This document shows, one piece after another, positions 53,556 through 63,877 of a stretch of DNA of 64,000 nt. Position numbers and translations under genes: made by a program. How positions within the stretch are numbered: position 1 is the first letter of the stretch; every line of letters begins with the position of its first letter. The notes under the pieces were generated by a model. That model searched no databases. It saw nothing but the letters and a program-made list of their open reading frames with translations, and was not told where the DNA came from. Origin of the DNA: Rhizobiales bacterium IMCC20636 (GTDB lineage Bacteria; Pseudomonadota; Alphaproteobacteria; Rhizobiales; GCA-2746425); the NCBI GenBank assembly GCA_016865015.1, contig CP018226.1, positions 4,123,001-4,187,000 on the forward strand, given 5' to 3'.

Positions 53556-54257
53556 ATGATGCATCGCACCAAAAAGAGCGACTTTATTGGACGGCGCAAA
53601 ACCAAGCCGCTCAAGCCGGGCCCTGCTGCGCTGGTCAAGGATTTGCTGCCGGATTTGCTGCTCGACACGTCGCAGCCAGCACCGGATGATTTGAGCCAAC
53701 TTTTCACCCAAGTGGACGACGTCTGGCTGGAAGTTGGCTTTGGCAATGGCGAGCATCTGGCACATCGGGCCGCATCCCAACGGGAAACCGGATTCATTGG
53801 GGTCGAGCCCTTCATCAACGGTCTCTCTCAGGCCCTGGTGCAAATCAGCGACTCCAACCTGACCAATGTCCGCCTGCATGATGATGATGCAGGCGCGTTG
53901 CTGGACTGGTTGCCCGCTGCATCGGTATCGCGTGTCTTTCTGCTGTATCCCGACCCATGGCCAAAATTCAAACACTGGAAACGACGGTTTGTTTCACAGC
54001 GCAATCTTGACCGTATTGCCCGGGTCTTAAAGCCGGGCGGGTTGTTTCTGTTTGCCAGCGACGTTGAGCATTATGTCGGCTGGGCGCTTTATCAGTGCCA
54101 CACACACACTGCTTTTTCGTGGAATACCAGCGGTACAGATGACTGGACCCAGACGGAAGGCGGAGCATTTTCCGACTGGCCAGGCACGCGTTATGAGGGC
54201 AAGGCGCGAAAGGCGGGCCGCCTGCCGACCTACCTGACTTTTCAGCGGAATTCATGA
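53556..54257 (+). CDS. trmB: tRNA (guanine-46-N7)-methyltransferase
   Basis: A 233-residue SAM-dependent methyltransferase. The SAM site is WLEVGFGNGEHLAHRA, the FIGVEPFINGLSQAL segment follows, and the catalytic region is LLYPDPWPKFKHWKRRFV. ATG 53556 is followed directly by a second ATG. In rhizobia rimP usually comes next; here lepA follows after 60 bp. Confidence 0.95.
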   Translation: MMHRTKKSDFIGRRKTKPLKPGPAALVKDLLPDLLLDTSQPAPDDLSQLFTQVDDVWLEVGFGNGEHLAHRAASQRETGFIGVEPFINGLSQALVQISDSNLTNVRLHDDDAGALLDWLPAASVSRVFLLYPDPWPKFKHWKRRFVSQRNLDRIARVLKPGGLFLFASDVEHYVGWALYQCHTHTAFSWNTSGTDDWTQTEGGAFSDWPGTRYEGKARKAGRLPTYLTFQRNS

Positions 54258-54317
54258 AACGCAACCTGCGTCACAAAAAGCTTTGCTGATATCATAAGCC
54301 GGTGTTAATTAGCCGCC

Positions 54318-56135
54318 ATGACAACACCTGTAGACACCATCCGAAATTTTTCCATCGTTGCCCATATTGATCATGGCAAATCGACCCTTGCCGACCGGCT
54401 GATTCAGCTCACCGGCGGGTTGCAAAACCGTGAGATGAAGGCCCAAGTGCTCGACAGTATGGATATCGAGCGTGAGCGCGGCATCACCATCAAGGCTCAG
54501 ACGGTCCGTCTGAGCTACAAGGCCGAAGACGGGATTACCTATACTCTCAATCTGATCGATACGCCCGGGCATGTGGATTTTGGCTACGAGGTCAGTCGCT
54601 CACTGGCTGCCTGCGAGGGCTCGCTGCTGGTGGTCGATGCAAGTCAGGGCGTGGAAGCCCAGACACTGGCAAATGTCTATCAGGCGATCGAGAATGATCA
54701 TGAGATTGTTCCTGTGCTCAACAAGGTTGATCTGCCTGCGGCTGATGTTGAGCGGGTCAAGGAACAGATTGAAGAAGTCATTGGCCTTGATGCTTCTGAT
54801 GCTATCGAGATTTCCGCCAAAACAGGCGTTGGCATCGACAAGGTTCTGGAAGCCATTGTGCACCGGCTGCCCTCGCCGCGGACCGGCAAGCTTGCGGGCG
54901 ATCCGGATGCCACGCTGAAAGCCATGCTGGTGGACAGTTATTATGATGCCTATCTTGGCGTCATCGTGCTTGTGCGTATCGTCGATGGCAAACTGAAAAA
55001 AGGCCAGAAAATCCGCATGATGGGCACGAATGCCGCCTATGATGTTGAACGTGTGGGGGTGTTTACGCCAAAACTGGTGACGGTGGATGAACTGGGGCCT
55101 GGTGAAATCGGATTTCTCACCGCTTCAATCAAGGAAGTGGCCGATACGCGCGTTGGCGATACCATCACCGAAGAGCGCCGCCCAACTGCGAAAGCTCTTG
55201 CTGGCTTCAAGCCCGCACAGCCAGTGGTGTTCTGTGGCCTTTTCCCGATTGATGCCGGTGATTTTGAAGATTTGCGCGCGGCAATGGGCAAGCTGCGCCT
55301 TAATGATGCGAGTTTTTCCTTCGAGATGGAAACCTCGGCAGCGCTTGGATTTGGCTTTCGCTGCGGGTTTCTGGGCCTGTTGCACCTTGAAATTATTCAG
55401 GAACGGCTTGAGCGCGAATTCAATCTGGACCTCATCGCAACCGCGCCAAGCGTGGTCTATGAGCTGACCATGATTGATGGGACGGAAACCCATTTGCACA
55501 ATCCTGCAGATTTGCCGGATGTGATGAAAATTGAAGAAATCCGGGAGCCATGGATTCACGCCACGATCATGACACCCGACGAGTATCTTGGCCCCATTCT
55601 GAAACTCTGTCAGGACCGTCGCGGTGTTCAGATTGATCTGTCCTATGTCGGAAGTCGGGCCATGGTCAAATATGATCTACCACTGAACGAAGTGGTGTTT
55701 GATTTCTATGACCGGTTGAAATCCATATCAAAGGGCTATGCCAGCTTTGATTATCAACTCAACGAGTATCGACCAGGCGATCTGGTGAAACTGTCCCTGC
55801 TGGTCAATTCAGAACCAGTTGACGCTCTGGCCATGCTGGTGCACCGGTCACAGTCTGAACGGCGCGGCCGGGATATGTGTGAGACGCTGAAAGAACTGAT
55901 CCCACGCCATATGTTCAAGATCCCGATTCAGGCAGCTATTGGGGGCAAGGTCATTGCCCGGGAAACCATTGCGGCCCTGCGCAAGGACGTGACTGCCAAA
56001 TGTTATGGCGGCGATGTCACCCGAAAACGCAAATTGCTGGAAAAGCAGAAAGCGGGCAAGAAGAAGATGCGTCAGTTCGGCAAGGTCGATATTCCGCAGG
56101 ACGCCTTCATCGCTGCTCTCAAAATGAGTGACTGA
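54318..56135 (+). CDS. lepA: Translation elongation factor 4 (LepA)
   Basis: A 605-residue translational GTPase that back-translocates or remodels ribosomes under stress. G1 is [10 protein letters not shown]2 lies in RERGITIK, G3 is DTPGHVDF, G4 is NKVDLPAAD and the SAKTG motif is present. The unique C-terminal domain is complete ([20 protein letters not shown]). A 10-bp-stem hairpin follows it. Confidence 0.97.
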   Translation: MTTPVDTIRNFSIVAHIDHGKSTLADRLIQLTGGLQNREMKAQVLDSMDIERERGITIKAQTVRLSYKAEDGITYTLNLIDTPGHVDFGYEVSRSLAACEGSLLVVDASQGVEAQTLANVYQAIENDHEIVPVLNKVDLPAADVERVKEQIEEVIGLDASDAIEISAKTGVGIDKVLEAIVHRLPSPRTGKLAGDPDATLKAMLVDSYYDAYLGVIVLVRIVDGKLKKGQKIRMMGTNAAYDVERVGVFTPKLVTVDELGPGEIGFLTASIKEVADTRVGDTITEERRPTAKALAGFKPAQPVVFCGLFPIDAGDFEDLRAAMGKLRLNDASFSFEMETSAALGFGFRCGFLGLLHLEIIQERLEREFNLDLIATAPSVVYELTMIDGTETHLHNPADLPDVMKIEEIREPWIHATIMTPDEYLGPILKLCQDRRGVQIDLSYVGSRAMVKYDLPLNEVVFDFYDRLKSISKGYASFDYQLNEYRPGDLVKLSLLVNSEPVDALAMLVHRSQSERRGRDMCETLKELIPRHMFKIPIQAAIGGKVIARETIAALRKDVTAKCYGGDVTRKRKLLEKQKAGKKKMRQFGKVDIPQDAFIAALKMSD

Positions 56136-56179
56136 CGCCACCCATTTGCGCCATGCGTGAACCTGAGTGACCAATATTT

Positions 56180-56206
56180 GCGGCCCTGAATTTGTCTCAG
56201 GGCCGC
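56180..56206 (+). terminator. Hairpin terminator after lepA
   Basis: A perfect 10-bp stem GCGGCCCTGA/TCAGGGCCGC with a 7-base loop, followed by AGTTTCAGCC. The T tract is weak, but the stem is very stable and the position, 44 bp after the stop, is right. Confidence 0.7.
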
Positions 56207-56323
56207 AGTTTCAGCCTATTCAGCTTCAAATAATCGATTTTTACGTTTTACGTGCGCTGTATTGTCGCAGTTTAAAGGTGTTAAATTGCCGTCTTCCGAT
56301 TGCGCCATATATCTCGTGTATGG

Positions 56324-56340
56324 TGTCGCAGGGTGCGACA
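56324..56340. promoter_or_regulatory. Inverted repeat upstream of the ActR/RegA-like gene
   Basis: TGTCGCA-GGG-TGCGACA, 25 bp ahead of the start codon. A further half-site TTGTCGCAG lies at 56262-56270. The GTCGC/GCGAC arms agree with the GCGNC half-sites described for RegA/ActR, so this may be an autoregulatory site. Confidence 0.55.
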
Positions 56341-56365
56341 TATTTTCCGCATAGGGATAGAACCT

Positions 56366-56929
56366 TTGGACTTTACGAAAGACGATTTAGCTCCAGGAAA
56401 GCAGTCATTCGGCAATCTCTTGCTGTTGGATGATGATACGATTTTTACCAATCGTATTGCACGCGCGCTTGAGGGGGACGGCTTTACGGTCAAGACGCTT
56501 GAGAGCATAGCCTATGCAATGGTCAGTCTGGAAAAAAATGCGCCCGATTTTGCTGTGGTCGACATCAGATTGCCGGATGGCAATGGTCTCGATTTCGTTG
56601 AACGGTTGCTCACGCTGAATCCAAAGGCCCGTGTCATCGTCCTGACAGGATATGGCAGCATTGCGACAGCAGTTGCGGCCATCAGGTTGGGCGCATTCGA
56701 TTATCTGGAAAAACCGGCGACCCCGGAACAATTGTTCAGCACCCTGACCCGAACAGAAGAACAAAAGCCGCTTCCGCCCGAGAACCCGATGTCTGCGGAC
56801 CGGGTGCGTTGGGAACATATTCAACGGATTTTCGAGACCTGTGACAGGAATGTGTCTGAAACAGCACGGCGGCTCTCCATGCACCGCCGGACGCTGCAAC
56901 GCATTCTTGCAAAACGCGCTCCGCGCTAG
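56366..56929 (+). CDS. ActR/RegA/PrrA-family response regulator
   Basis: A 187-residue response regulator with receiver domain (LLLLDDDTIF, phospho-acceptor Asp in FAVVDIRLPDG, Lys in YLEKPAT) and a Fis-type C-terminal helix-turn-helix (NVSETARRLSMHRRTLQRILAKR), the signature of the redox regulator RegA. TTG 56366 (MDFTKDDLAPG) gives the normal family length; the longer frame would include the inverted repeat. No cognate kinase (RegB/ActS) gene is adjacent, and the convergent neighbour is mmcB. Confidence 0.9.
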   Translation: MDFTKDDLAPGKQSFGNLLLLDDDTIFTNRIARALEGDGFTVKTLESIAYAMVSLEKNAPDFAVVDIRLPDGNGLDFVERLLTLNPKARVIVLTGYGSIATAVAAIRLGAFDYLEKPATPEQLFSTLTRTEEQKPLPPENPMSADRVRWEHIQRIFETCDRNVSETARRLSMHRRTLQRILAKRAPR

Positions 56930-56930
56930 C

Positions 56931-57413
56931 TTATAATCCGTTCAGACCTGGATCTGTGAGATGATGAAGCCGGTTGGCTGCCAGTGCTGCAAACCGCAGC
57001 ATGACGGCCTTGCGCCGGGCCGCCGGCAAGCGGTGCTCCGGCGCATCGCGCAAAATTTCTGCACCAAATGAATCGGCCATGATCAGACCCTGCTCAGCGG
57101 GAAACAAATCTGCCGGAACCTCCTCATGGCTGGCAAAGAACATGCGGTCACAATAGTCCTTGTAATCCGGCCACTTGGTGTCAGACCTGAAATCAGCGAT
57201 CGATGATTTGATCTCGATAATCCAGATATCGCCTTTTGCCGACAAAGCCATCAGATCTGCCCGGCGACCGGAGGCAAGCGTCAGTTCGCTCAGGACGGAA
57301 AAGCGCCGTCCGAACAGCATCCGCCCGACACCGCGCTGTATCATCAGCGCTGTGTCACTTTGGCGGCCATCGGCAAGTTGCCGAGCCAGCGAATCTTCTC
57401 CACGGACGAGCAT
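56931..57413 (-). CDS. mmcB: MmcB-type DNA repair protein
   Basis: A 160-residue protein with a PD-(D/E)xK-like nuclease core: the acidic residue in GRRADLMAL and the motif WIIEIKSS. MmcB is an SOS- or LexA-linked repair factor described in Caulobacter. It is a conserved neighbour of actR in Hyphomicrobiales. The two genes converge with one base between their stops. Confidence 0.85.
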   Translation of the reverse strand: MLVRGEDSLARQLADGRQSDTALMIQRGVGRMLFGRRFSVLSELTLASGRRADLMALSAKGDIWIIEIKSSIADFRSDTKWPDYKDYCDRMFFASHEEVPADLFPAEQGLIMADSFGAEILRDAPEHRLPAARRKAVMLRFAALAANRLHHLTDPGLNGL

Positions 57414-57431
57414 TTGCCGAGTTTAAAGCAG

Positions 57432-59480
57432 CTAGGCTGTGCTTTGAAGGCCCCGTTTTTCCAGCAACGCGTCAATTGCTGGCATCCGGCCGCGGAAACT
57501 TGTGTACAGCGCAGCGGGATCAGCGCTGTTGCCGGCGCTGTAGATGTATTGCTTCAGCTTGCTTGCCAGTTCCGGATCAAAGGCATCACCGGTTTCCTCA
57601 AATGCAACAAATGCATCTGCATCCATGACTTCCGACCACAGATAGGAATAATAGCCGGAGGAGTAGCCATCGCCAGAGAATACATGCATGAAATGCGGGC
57701 TGGCATGACGCATGGTGATCTGCTTGGGCATGCCAATCTGCGCCAGTATTCTGGCCTGGAATGCCAGCGGATCCTTCGCTGCCTCCAGCGCATTCAGATG
57801 CATTTCCAGATCGACAAGAGCCGATGACACATATTCGACGGTGGCAAACCCCTGATTGAAGGTGCTGGCCGCCAACAGACGCTCCATCAAATCCTGCGGC
57901 AAAGGTTTGCCAGTCTTTGCATGGAGCGCGTATTTGGTCAGGATTTCCGGCGTTGTCAGCCAGTGCTCAAACAACTGGCTCGGCAATTCAACAAAATCCC
58001 GGGCCACACTGGTGCCAGACAAGGTTGGATAGGTCACATCTGACAGAAGGCCATGCAATCCATGACCGAATTCATGAAACAGCGTATGTGCATCATCGAA
58101 TGTCAGCAGATTGGGTTCCCCGGCCGGAGCCTTGGCGAAGTTCATGACATTGACGATGATCGGACGAATATTACCGGCCAGCTTTTCCTGGGACCGGAAG
58201 GCGCTCATCCACGCTCCAGAGCGTTTTGACGGCCGTGCAAAATAATCTCCCAGGAACAGGCCGACATGGTGTCCGGCAGCATCCTTGACCTCCCAGGCGC
58301 GCACATCCGGATGATAGAGTTTCAGATCCGTCACTTCACGGAACCACACACCAAACAGGCGGTTGGCGACGGCGAAGGCCGCTTCGATCATGTTTTCCAG
58401 CTGGAAATAGGGCTTGATTTCAGCATCATCCAACGCATGGTCCCGCATGCGCAGTTTTTCTGAATAATAGCGCCAGTCCCACGGCGCAATTTCGGAATTA
58501 TCTCCCAGATCCTGGGCAAGTTCGGACAGGGCTTGCGCCTCCCGTTCTGCACGAGCTTTGGCCGGGACCCAGACATTTTCTAATAATTCGCGAACCGCAT
58601 CCGGCGTCTTCGCCATCTGATTGTCCAGCTTGAAATGGGCAAAGCCATCAAAGCCCAGCAGCTTTGCCCGTTCATCGCGCAAAGTCAGTGTTTCAGTAAT
58701 GATCTTCCGATTGTCATTGTCATCGGCATTTTCACCTCGGGCGATCCACGCCTTGAAGGCGGTCTCCCGCAAATCGCGGCGGCTGGAAAATTGTAAAAAC
58801 GGCTCAATCAGCGAGCGTGACAGCGTGATGACATACTTTCCGACAAGCCCACGTTCTTCTGCAGCGGACCGGGCAGCAGAAACCAGAAAATCGGGTAAGC
58901 CTGCAAGATCGGCCTCACCGTCCAGAACCAGTTGAAACGCCTTTTCATCTGCCAGAACATTTTGAGCAAACTGCGTGCCAAGCTCGGACAGTCTTGCTGA
59001 AATCTCGGACATGCGTTCGCGTGCATCACCGGCGAGAATGGCCCCTGCACGGACAAAATTCTCATGATATTTGGTCAGGACCCGGTACTGCTCGGCGTCC
59101 AGTTCAAGGCTCTCAATCTGGTCAAACAGGGCCTTGATACGGGCGAACAGTTTTGCATTCATCACTGTCGCGCTGGAATGGCGTGACAGTTTCGGGGCGA
59201 TCTCGCGTTCGATCTTCTGCAATTCATCATTGGTGTTTGACCCGGAGAGATTGAAAAAGATGCTGGCGACCTTGTTCAGATCATCGCCTGCAGCTTCCAG
59301 CGCACCAATCGTGTTTTCAAAACTTGGTGCCTCGGGATTGTCGGCGATTGCATCAATTTCTGCCCGGTTGGTGGCCATGGCCTTGTTGAACCCTTCACTG
59401 AAATGTGCCGGCTCAATGAGGTCGAAGGGCGGAATTTCAAAGGGAGTTGTCCATTTGGCGAGAAGCGGATTGTCGGACAT
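57432..59480 (-). CDS. M3 family metallopeptidase (oligopeptidase A/Dcp-like)
   Basis: A 682-residue zinc peptidase. The HExxH motif is TLFHEFGHGLHGLL, with the downstream metal Glu expected in the SQLFEHW region. It degrades oligopeptides in the cytoplasm, and no signal peptide is seen. ATG 59480 with AGGA upstream is chosen; an extra 10 codons upstream are unsupported. A dipeptidyl-carboxypeptidase (Dcp) assignment is equally possible. Confidence 0.93.
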   Translation of the reverse strand: MSDNPLLAKWTTPFEIPPFDLIEPAHFSEGFNKAMATNRAEIDAIADNPEAPSFENTIGALEAAGDDLNKVASIFFNLSGSNTNDELQKIEREIAPKLSRHSSATVMNAKLFARIKALFDQIESLELDAEQYRVLTKYHENFVRAGAILAGDARERMSEISARLSELGTQFAQNVLADEKAFQLVLDGEADLAGLPDFLVSAARSAAEERGLVGKYVITLSRSLIEPFLQFSSRRDLRETAFKAWIARGENADDNDNRKIITETLTLRDERAKLLGFDGFAHFKLDNQMAKTPDAVRELLENVWVPAKARAEREAQALSELAQDLGDNSEIAPWDWRYYSEKLRMRDHALDDAEIKPYFQLENMIEAAFAVANRLFGVWFREVTDLKLYHPDVRAWEVKDAAGHHVGLFLGDYFARPSKRSGAWMSAFRSQEKLAGNIRPIIVNVMNFAKAPAGEPNLLTFDDAHTLFHEFGHGLHGLLSDVTYPTLSGTSVARDFVELPSQLFEHWLTTPEILTKYALHAKTGKPLPQDLMERLLAASTFNQGFATVEYVSSALVDLEMHLNALEAAKDPLAFQARILAQIGMPKQITMRHASPHFMHVFSGDGYSSGYYSYLWSEVMDADAFVAFEETGDAFDPELASKLKQYIYSAGNSADPAALYTSFRGRMPAIDALLEKRGLQSTA

Positions 59481-59516
59481 TTTTTGTTCCTGAAACTGTT
59501 GAATTGTCAATGTAGG

Positions 59517-60722
59517 TCAGGCGTTCGCCTGTGCAAGAAATTCGACGGCTCCCTGCCCGGCCATTCGACCCGAGGCCAGCGCTGCCTGCAAAAGATAACC
59601 GCCTGTCGGCGCATCGAAATCAAGCATTTCACCAGCGGCAAAGAGGCCCGGCTTGCGGACGAACATGAAGGTGTCCGTCAGATCCTTGTCAGTGATGCCG
59701 CCCGCCGTTGATATGGCGCGGTCCAGCCCCTGCATACCCTCGACCCTGAGCGGCAGATGCTTGATGAGGGCTGCCAGTTCATCCGGCTGTCTGGGCGGCA
59801 CACCTGCCTCATGCAGCAAGGCGCGTTCGGTGGCGGAGAATTTCAGGGCACGGCGTAGGCGGGTTGCAACAGACTGTTTCACCGGCACATGTGACAGCCG
59901 CTCGGCAATGGCCTCTGCTGATAATGCAGGGCGCAAATCCAGGTGCAGCGTCGCGGGTCCCTGGCCCAGGGCTTGCCGCAGTTTTGCACTAAGTGCATAG
60001 ATGGCAGGGCCTTCCAGACCGTAACGGGTGATGACCGCTTCTCCCGACACATGCATGTCGTCGAGTTGCAGTTGGATGGCTTTCAGGGGCCCACCGGAAA
60101 AGCCGGATTTGATGAAGTCACTCCAGTTGATGTTGATGCCCATATTGGACGGCACCATCGGCTCGATCTGGGCATATTCCTTGAGATCATCCACCCATGC
60201 ACCATCGCTGCCAAGGCGCGGCCAGCTTGCGCCGCCCATTGCAAACACAGCAGCGGCACACTGCACAGCAATGCGATCCCCGTTGTCGGTCTGCATCAGC
60301 AGAGCGCCATCTTCATCCAGCCCGATCCATGTATGCCGGGTTTGCAACTGAACATTCTGGCTTTCCAACCGCCGCAACCAGGCCCGCAGCAGCGGGGACG
60401 TCTTGAAGCTGTGCGGAAAGATCTTGCCACTCGATCCGGTAAAGCCCGGCTCACCCAATCCAGCCATCCAGCTCGATACGGCCTCGGGTGGGAATGCATC
60501 AATCGCGTCCCTCAGAGCAGGGGACGCTTGAAAATAGGCCTCCTTCACCGCTTCCAGAGACCCGGCATGGGTGATGTTCAAACCACCAAGGCCCGCCATG
60601 AGAAACTTGCGCGCCGGGCTTGGCATTTTTTCATAGATCGTCACCTGATGGCCTGCCTCGGCCAAAACCTCGGCGGCCATCAATCCTGCTGGACCTGCAC
60701 CAATAACGGCAATCTTTGCCAT
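59517..60722 (-). CDS. NAD(P)/FAD-dependent oxidoreductase (HI0933/BaiN-type, TIGR03862-like)
   Basis: A 401-residue flavoprotein. The FAD loop is IGAGPAGLMAAEVLAEAGHQ (6-25), followed by ARKFLMAGLGGLNITH, the family hallmark, and FAMGGASWPRLGSDG. The C-terminal FAD contact is GLFAAGEMLDFDAPTGGYLLQ. The physiological substrate of this subgroup is unknown. It lies 5 bp downstream of the DUF2333 gene and 36 bp upstream of the M3 peptidase start. Confidence 0.9.
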   Translation of the reverse strand: MAKIAVIGAGPAGLMAAEVLAEAGHQVTIYEKMPSPARKFLMAGLGGLNITHAGSLEAVKEAYFQASPALRDAIDAFPPEAVSSWMAGLGEPGFTGSSGKIFPHSFKTSPLLRAWLRRLESQNVQLQTRHTWIGLDEDGALLMQTDNGDRIAVQCAAAVFAMGGASWPRLGSDGAWVDDLKEYAQIEPMVPSNMGININWSDFIKSGFSGGPLKAIQLQLDDMHVSGEAVITRYGLEGPAIYALSAKLRQALGQGPATLHLDLRPALSAEAIAERLSHVPVKQSVATRLRRALKFSATERALLHEAGVPPRQPDELAALIKHLPLRVEGMQGLDRAISTAGGITDKDLTDTFMFVRKPGLFAAGEMLDFDAPTGGYLLQAALASGRMAGQGAVEFLAQANA

Positions 60723-60727
60723 AGAAA

Positions 60728-61861
60728 CTAACGGTCAAGAATTGAGCGGAGCTCAATCAGATTGGAGCGAACACGCAAGATATAGAATCCGATGGTGGTC
60801 AGATGGGTTGGCATCAACCAGCCATCTTCCTTGCCATTGGATACGATGAAGGGGTCAAGATTGATGGCGCTCAGGGTCTGGTCTTCCATCTCGTCCCACA
60901 ATGCGCCAAGTCCGCGTGATTCTATGATGCCGGAAAAGTCTGCCCGAGCGCCTTTCAGGATACCGTAATAGGCATAAAGCTGCCCTTTGGCGTTCCAGAA
61001 AATATCATCCGCGCGGGTATCGAACCAACCGGCATTGTAACCTTCTGAGCGTGTTTTCAGGCTGGCTGACGTCGATCCGATATCATTCGCAATGCGATCG
61101 ATAAACTGCATCAGATTGTCAGCACGGGCATCAAATGTCGCTTTGCAAGCCACCAGATCGTTCTGGTAGGCTTCCAGAGACTCGATCCCCTGGCGATAAT
61201 AGGTCTGGCTTCTGGTGGTTGGACCAAAAGGCTGATCACCGAACGGGTTGATGAACCAGGTATATTGATTGAACTGCAGCGATCCACGAGCCGATTTCAG
61301 ATTGGGATCAATCTGCGATGTCCCACGCACCCGTCCAAGCCGGTCTGATACTTCAATCGCGGTCCGGCCAATGGCCTGGTGAATTCCGCGCTGAAATGCG
61401 GCCTTGTTGTCCAGTATCCAGGTGCGATCCCAGTCGATTCCGAAGAAGCCAAGCTTGTAGAGTGGATTGCTGGACATCCAGTTGTTGGTGTTGACGTTGA
61501 AATCGATCAGATAAGTAACAGCGTCAATGGTCTGGGAGCGACCGCAGGTCAATGTGGTATCGCTGCCACCTTCCACGGACACCTGATCGCCTGCAGCAAC
61601 CGTGGGCGTGGCCGTTTCAAACCTGTCGGGATAGCTCGGATCGTACCCCCTGATCCAGGCTGCGTTCCAGAAAAACAGCAAATAGCTGACAATGATTGGG
61701 AACACGATCAGACCGAGAGCAATGCGAATCCAGAGCTTGCGCCGCATCACGAACTGATGGGCAGACTGAAATGGCCACAAAATGGCCAGCCACACACCAA
61801 GGGCCAGCTTCACAAGACTGGCGATCAAGCCCTTAAACCCTTCAATCAATGGGTCCAGCAT
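60728..61861 (-). CDS. DUF2333 family membrane-anchored protein
   Basis: A 377-residue protein with a hydrophobic N-terminus (LIASLVKLALGVWLAILWPF) and a second membrane segment (IALGLIVFPIIVSYLLFFW), followed by a large region, probably periplasmic, with CGRSQTIDAVTYLIDF. It matches the DUF2333 family, whose function is not known. It appears to be the first gene of the operon with the flavoprotein and the M3 peptidase. Confidence 0.85.
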   Translation of the reverse strand: MLDPLIEGFKGLIASLVKLALGVWLAILWPFQSAHQFVMRRKLWIRIALGLIVFPIIVSYLLFFWNAAWIRGYDPSYPDRFETATPTVAAGDQVSVEGGSDTTLTCGRSQTIDAVTYLIDFNVNTNNWMSSNPLYKLGFFGIDWDRTWILDNKAAFQRGIHQAIGRTAIEVSDRLGRVRGTSQIDPNLKSARGSLQFNQYTWFINPFGDQPFGPTTRSQTYYRQGIESLEAYQNDLVACKATFDARADNLMQFIDRIANDIGSTSASLKTRSEGYNAGWFDTRADDIFWNAKGQLYAYYGILKGARADFSGIIESRGLGALWDEMEDQTLSAINLDPFIVSNGKEDGWLMPTHLTTIGFYILRVRSNLIELRSILDR

Positions 61862-62108
61862 CGGTCTGTCTTCCTTTTATAGATCATTGGCAAAGCCAAA
61901 CTGTTCATCCGTGATGCCATGCAAAAGCAGGCCTCACACATATGCATTGTAGATGACATAGGATTTTTGCCACTGATACACAAGAAAAGCCCAAAGCCAT
62001 CAACAATGATGAATAATCTGCCTTGGACCAATCTGACGCGCAAATGCTAAAGAGAAGACCGGCCAGGTCCACCTGCCAAAAAACGTTCGATCAAAAAGGA
62101 CAAGCACC

Positions 62109-62588
62109 ATGAGCAAGATTGATAGCAAACCGGCAATCAACGCGATGGATGTGGCCGTTCGATCAAGACCTTCAGTTTATCCGGACCCGTTTGCAGCGCG
62201 CATGGCGGGCCGCAGCAAGCGTCAATTGGGTAATTTCTTTGGCCTGCAAAATTTTGGCATCAATCTGACCGAGTTGCTACCCGGGGCGCAATCGGCATTG
62301 CTGCACCGACATTCCCGTCAAGATGAGATGATCTATGTGCTCGAAGGTACGCCGACATTGCGCACGGATGAAAGCGAACAGCTGCTTCATCCAGGTATGT
62401 GTGCAGGCTTTCCCGCCGGTGGTGCCGCGCACCATCTCATCAACCAGACAGAAGCCGTCGTGCGGTATCTTGAAATCGGGGACCGGACGCCGGGCGATGA
62501 AGGGTTTTATCCTGAAGATGATCTGCAGGCCATCATGGAAGACGGCAAATGGGCGTTCAAACATAAGGACGGAAGCCCGTATGATTAG
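62109..62588 (+). CDS. Cupin domain-containing protein
   Basis: A 159-residue single-domain cupin. Motif 1 is HRHSRQDEMIYVLEGTP (two His plus Glu) and motif 2 includes LHPGMCAGFPAGGAAHHLIN. The metal residues appear complete, so it may be an isomerase, epimerase or dioxygenase. Its substrate is unknown. It converges with the gene at 62597 and has a 247-bp upstream gap in which I see no other gene. Confidence 0.87.
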   Translation: MSKIDSKPAINAMDVAVRSRPSVYPDPFAARMAGRSKRQLGNFFGLQNFGINLTELLPGAQSALLHRHSRQDEMIYVLEGTPTLRTDESEQLLHPGMCAGFPAGGAAHHLINQTEAVVRYLEIGDRTPGDEGFYPEDDLQAIMEDGKWAFKHKDGSPYD

Positions 62589-62596
62589 GCGAGCCG

Positions 62597-63877
62597 TCAG
62601 GCTCCGAACAGCCTTTGCCAGTGCACTTCCTTGTCGCGAAAGTAAGTGCTCTCGATCAAGGCCACCACATAGTCACGCAGATTTTCCGGATAGGTTTCAT
62701 AGTCGCGATAGAACGCTTCCTTGTTGACCATGAAACGCAGCACGAAATCGAACGGGACAAACTCTGCAATAAGACGATTGATCAAGCCCGCATCTGCATG
62801 ATGCGGGTTGGCACGCTGCAGCAGAAAGCGAAGATCAGGGGCGACCCTGTCCAGATCGATGGTCTCTTTTGCGAGCAGTGATTTCTTGGTGCGGTTGAGG
62901 AAGGACAGGACCCGGTCATTGGTCATATCGCTGGCATGGGCATTGACCCATTTGCGCACATTGGCAGGGGTCAGTTTGCCAAGATCCGCGCCATTTCCGG
63001 ACAGGGCCATGACGGCCCGCATATGCTGGTCAATGCGGCTTTCCAGAACACCAGAATCCAGCAACCAGTCCGGGTTCAGAGGTTCCAGACGTTCTGTCTC
63101 TGACAGATAGGCGTGCAGTGTCTTGGGATCGGCCAGAGACAAATACCAGTTCACCGCCCGCTTCTTGCTGGGAAAGGGCGGTTCCTCCGGCTCGGCCACA
63201 ACCATATGGCCATCATCATCGCGCAGGATGTAAACACCACCAAAGTGATTTGCCCAAAAGGCGTTCTTGGTGAAGCGCACATTGCGCGGCACCGGGTCAT
63301 TCTTGCGAATATCCCCTGTCAGCGCGGCCAGATCAATGATCTGATCCATCAGCTTTTCGTTGTTCCACGACGTCGTTTCGCGCTCGAACCTTGCAATCAG
63401 ACCTTCCAGCTTGCGGGCCCCTTCCAGCACGCCATTGGCGCTGCTGAGGTCAAACACAACGTGGCGGATCGAGAGCAGATCCTCGATGGTTGTGACCGTA
63501 TAGGTGTCATCCTCGATCTCGCCAAAAATGACATCCTTCAAGGTCAGAATATCAAGTGCAATCCTGTTGCTTTCAAAGAACGACCGCATCAGTTCCGGCG
63601 TTGAGGAAAATGAAACCTGCGTGTAGGGCAAATCATGCTGCTTGGGGCTCAGAATGATGAAACGCGGATTGACCATATGAGGATTGAGGTAATGGGGGTC
63701 GTCCAGAATATCTGCGATTTGCGGCGAAAACCCCATGGCATCAATGAAGAATTTTTCCGGCGCAACCGGCTTGAAGCCAAACTGGGTCAGCGCTGTGTTG
63801 TAATTCTTCACCAGATGCGGCTGGGAGACTTCCATCAACCCGCCATAAATCATCTTGCTTTCGATCAGGCGCTCCAT
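62597..63877 (-). CDS. Uncharacterised conserved protein (possibly DUF6638)
   Basis: A 426-residue soluble protein with no signal peptide or membrane segment. It begins MERLIESKMIYGGLMEVSQPHLVKNY-like and is rich in aromatic and charged residues. The length and sequence fit an alphaproteobacterial family that I recall as DUF6638, but I am not certain. Its start overlaps the end of the upstream gene by 13 bp, so the two are coupled. Function unknown. Confidence 0.75.
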   Translation of the reverse strand: MERLIESKMIYGGLMEVSQPHLVKNYNTALTQFGFKPVAPEKFFIDAMGFSPQIADILDDPHYLNPHMVNPRFIILSPKQHDLPYTQVSFSSTPELMRSFFESNRIALDILTLKDVIFGEIEDDTYTVTTIEDLLSIRHVVFDLSSANGVLEGARKLEGLIARFERETTSWNNEKLMDQIIDLAALTGDIRKNDPVPRNVRFTKNAFWANHFGGVYILRDDDGHMVVAEPEEPPFPSKKRAVNWYLSLADPKTLHAYLSETERLEPLNPDWLLDSGVLESRIDQHMRAVMALSGNGADLGKLTPANVRKWVNAHASDMTNDRVLSFLNRTKKSLLAKETIDLDRVAPDLRFLLQRANPHHADAGLINRLIAEFVPFDFVLRFMVNKEAFYRDYETYPENLRDYVVALIESTYFRDKEVHWQRLFGA

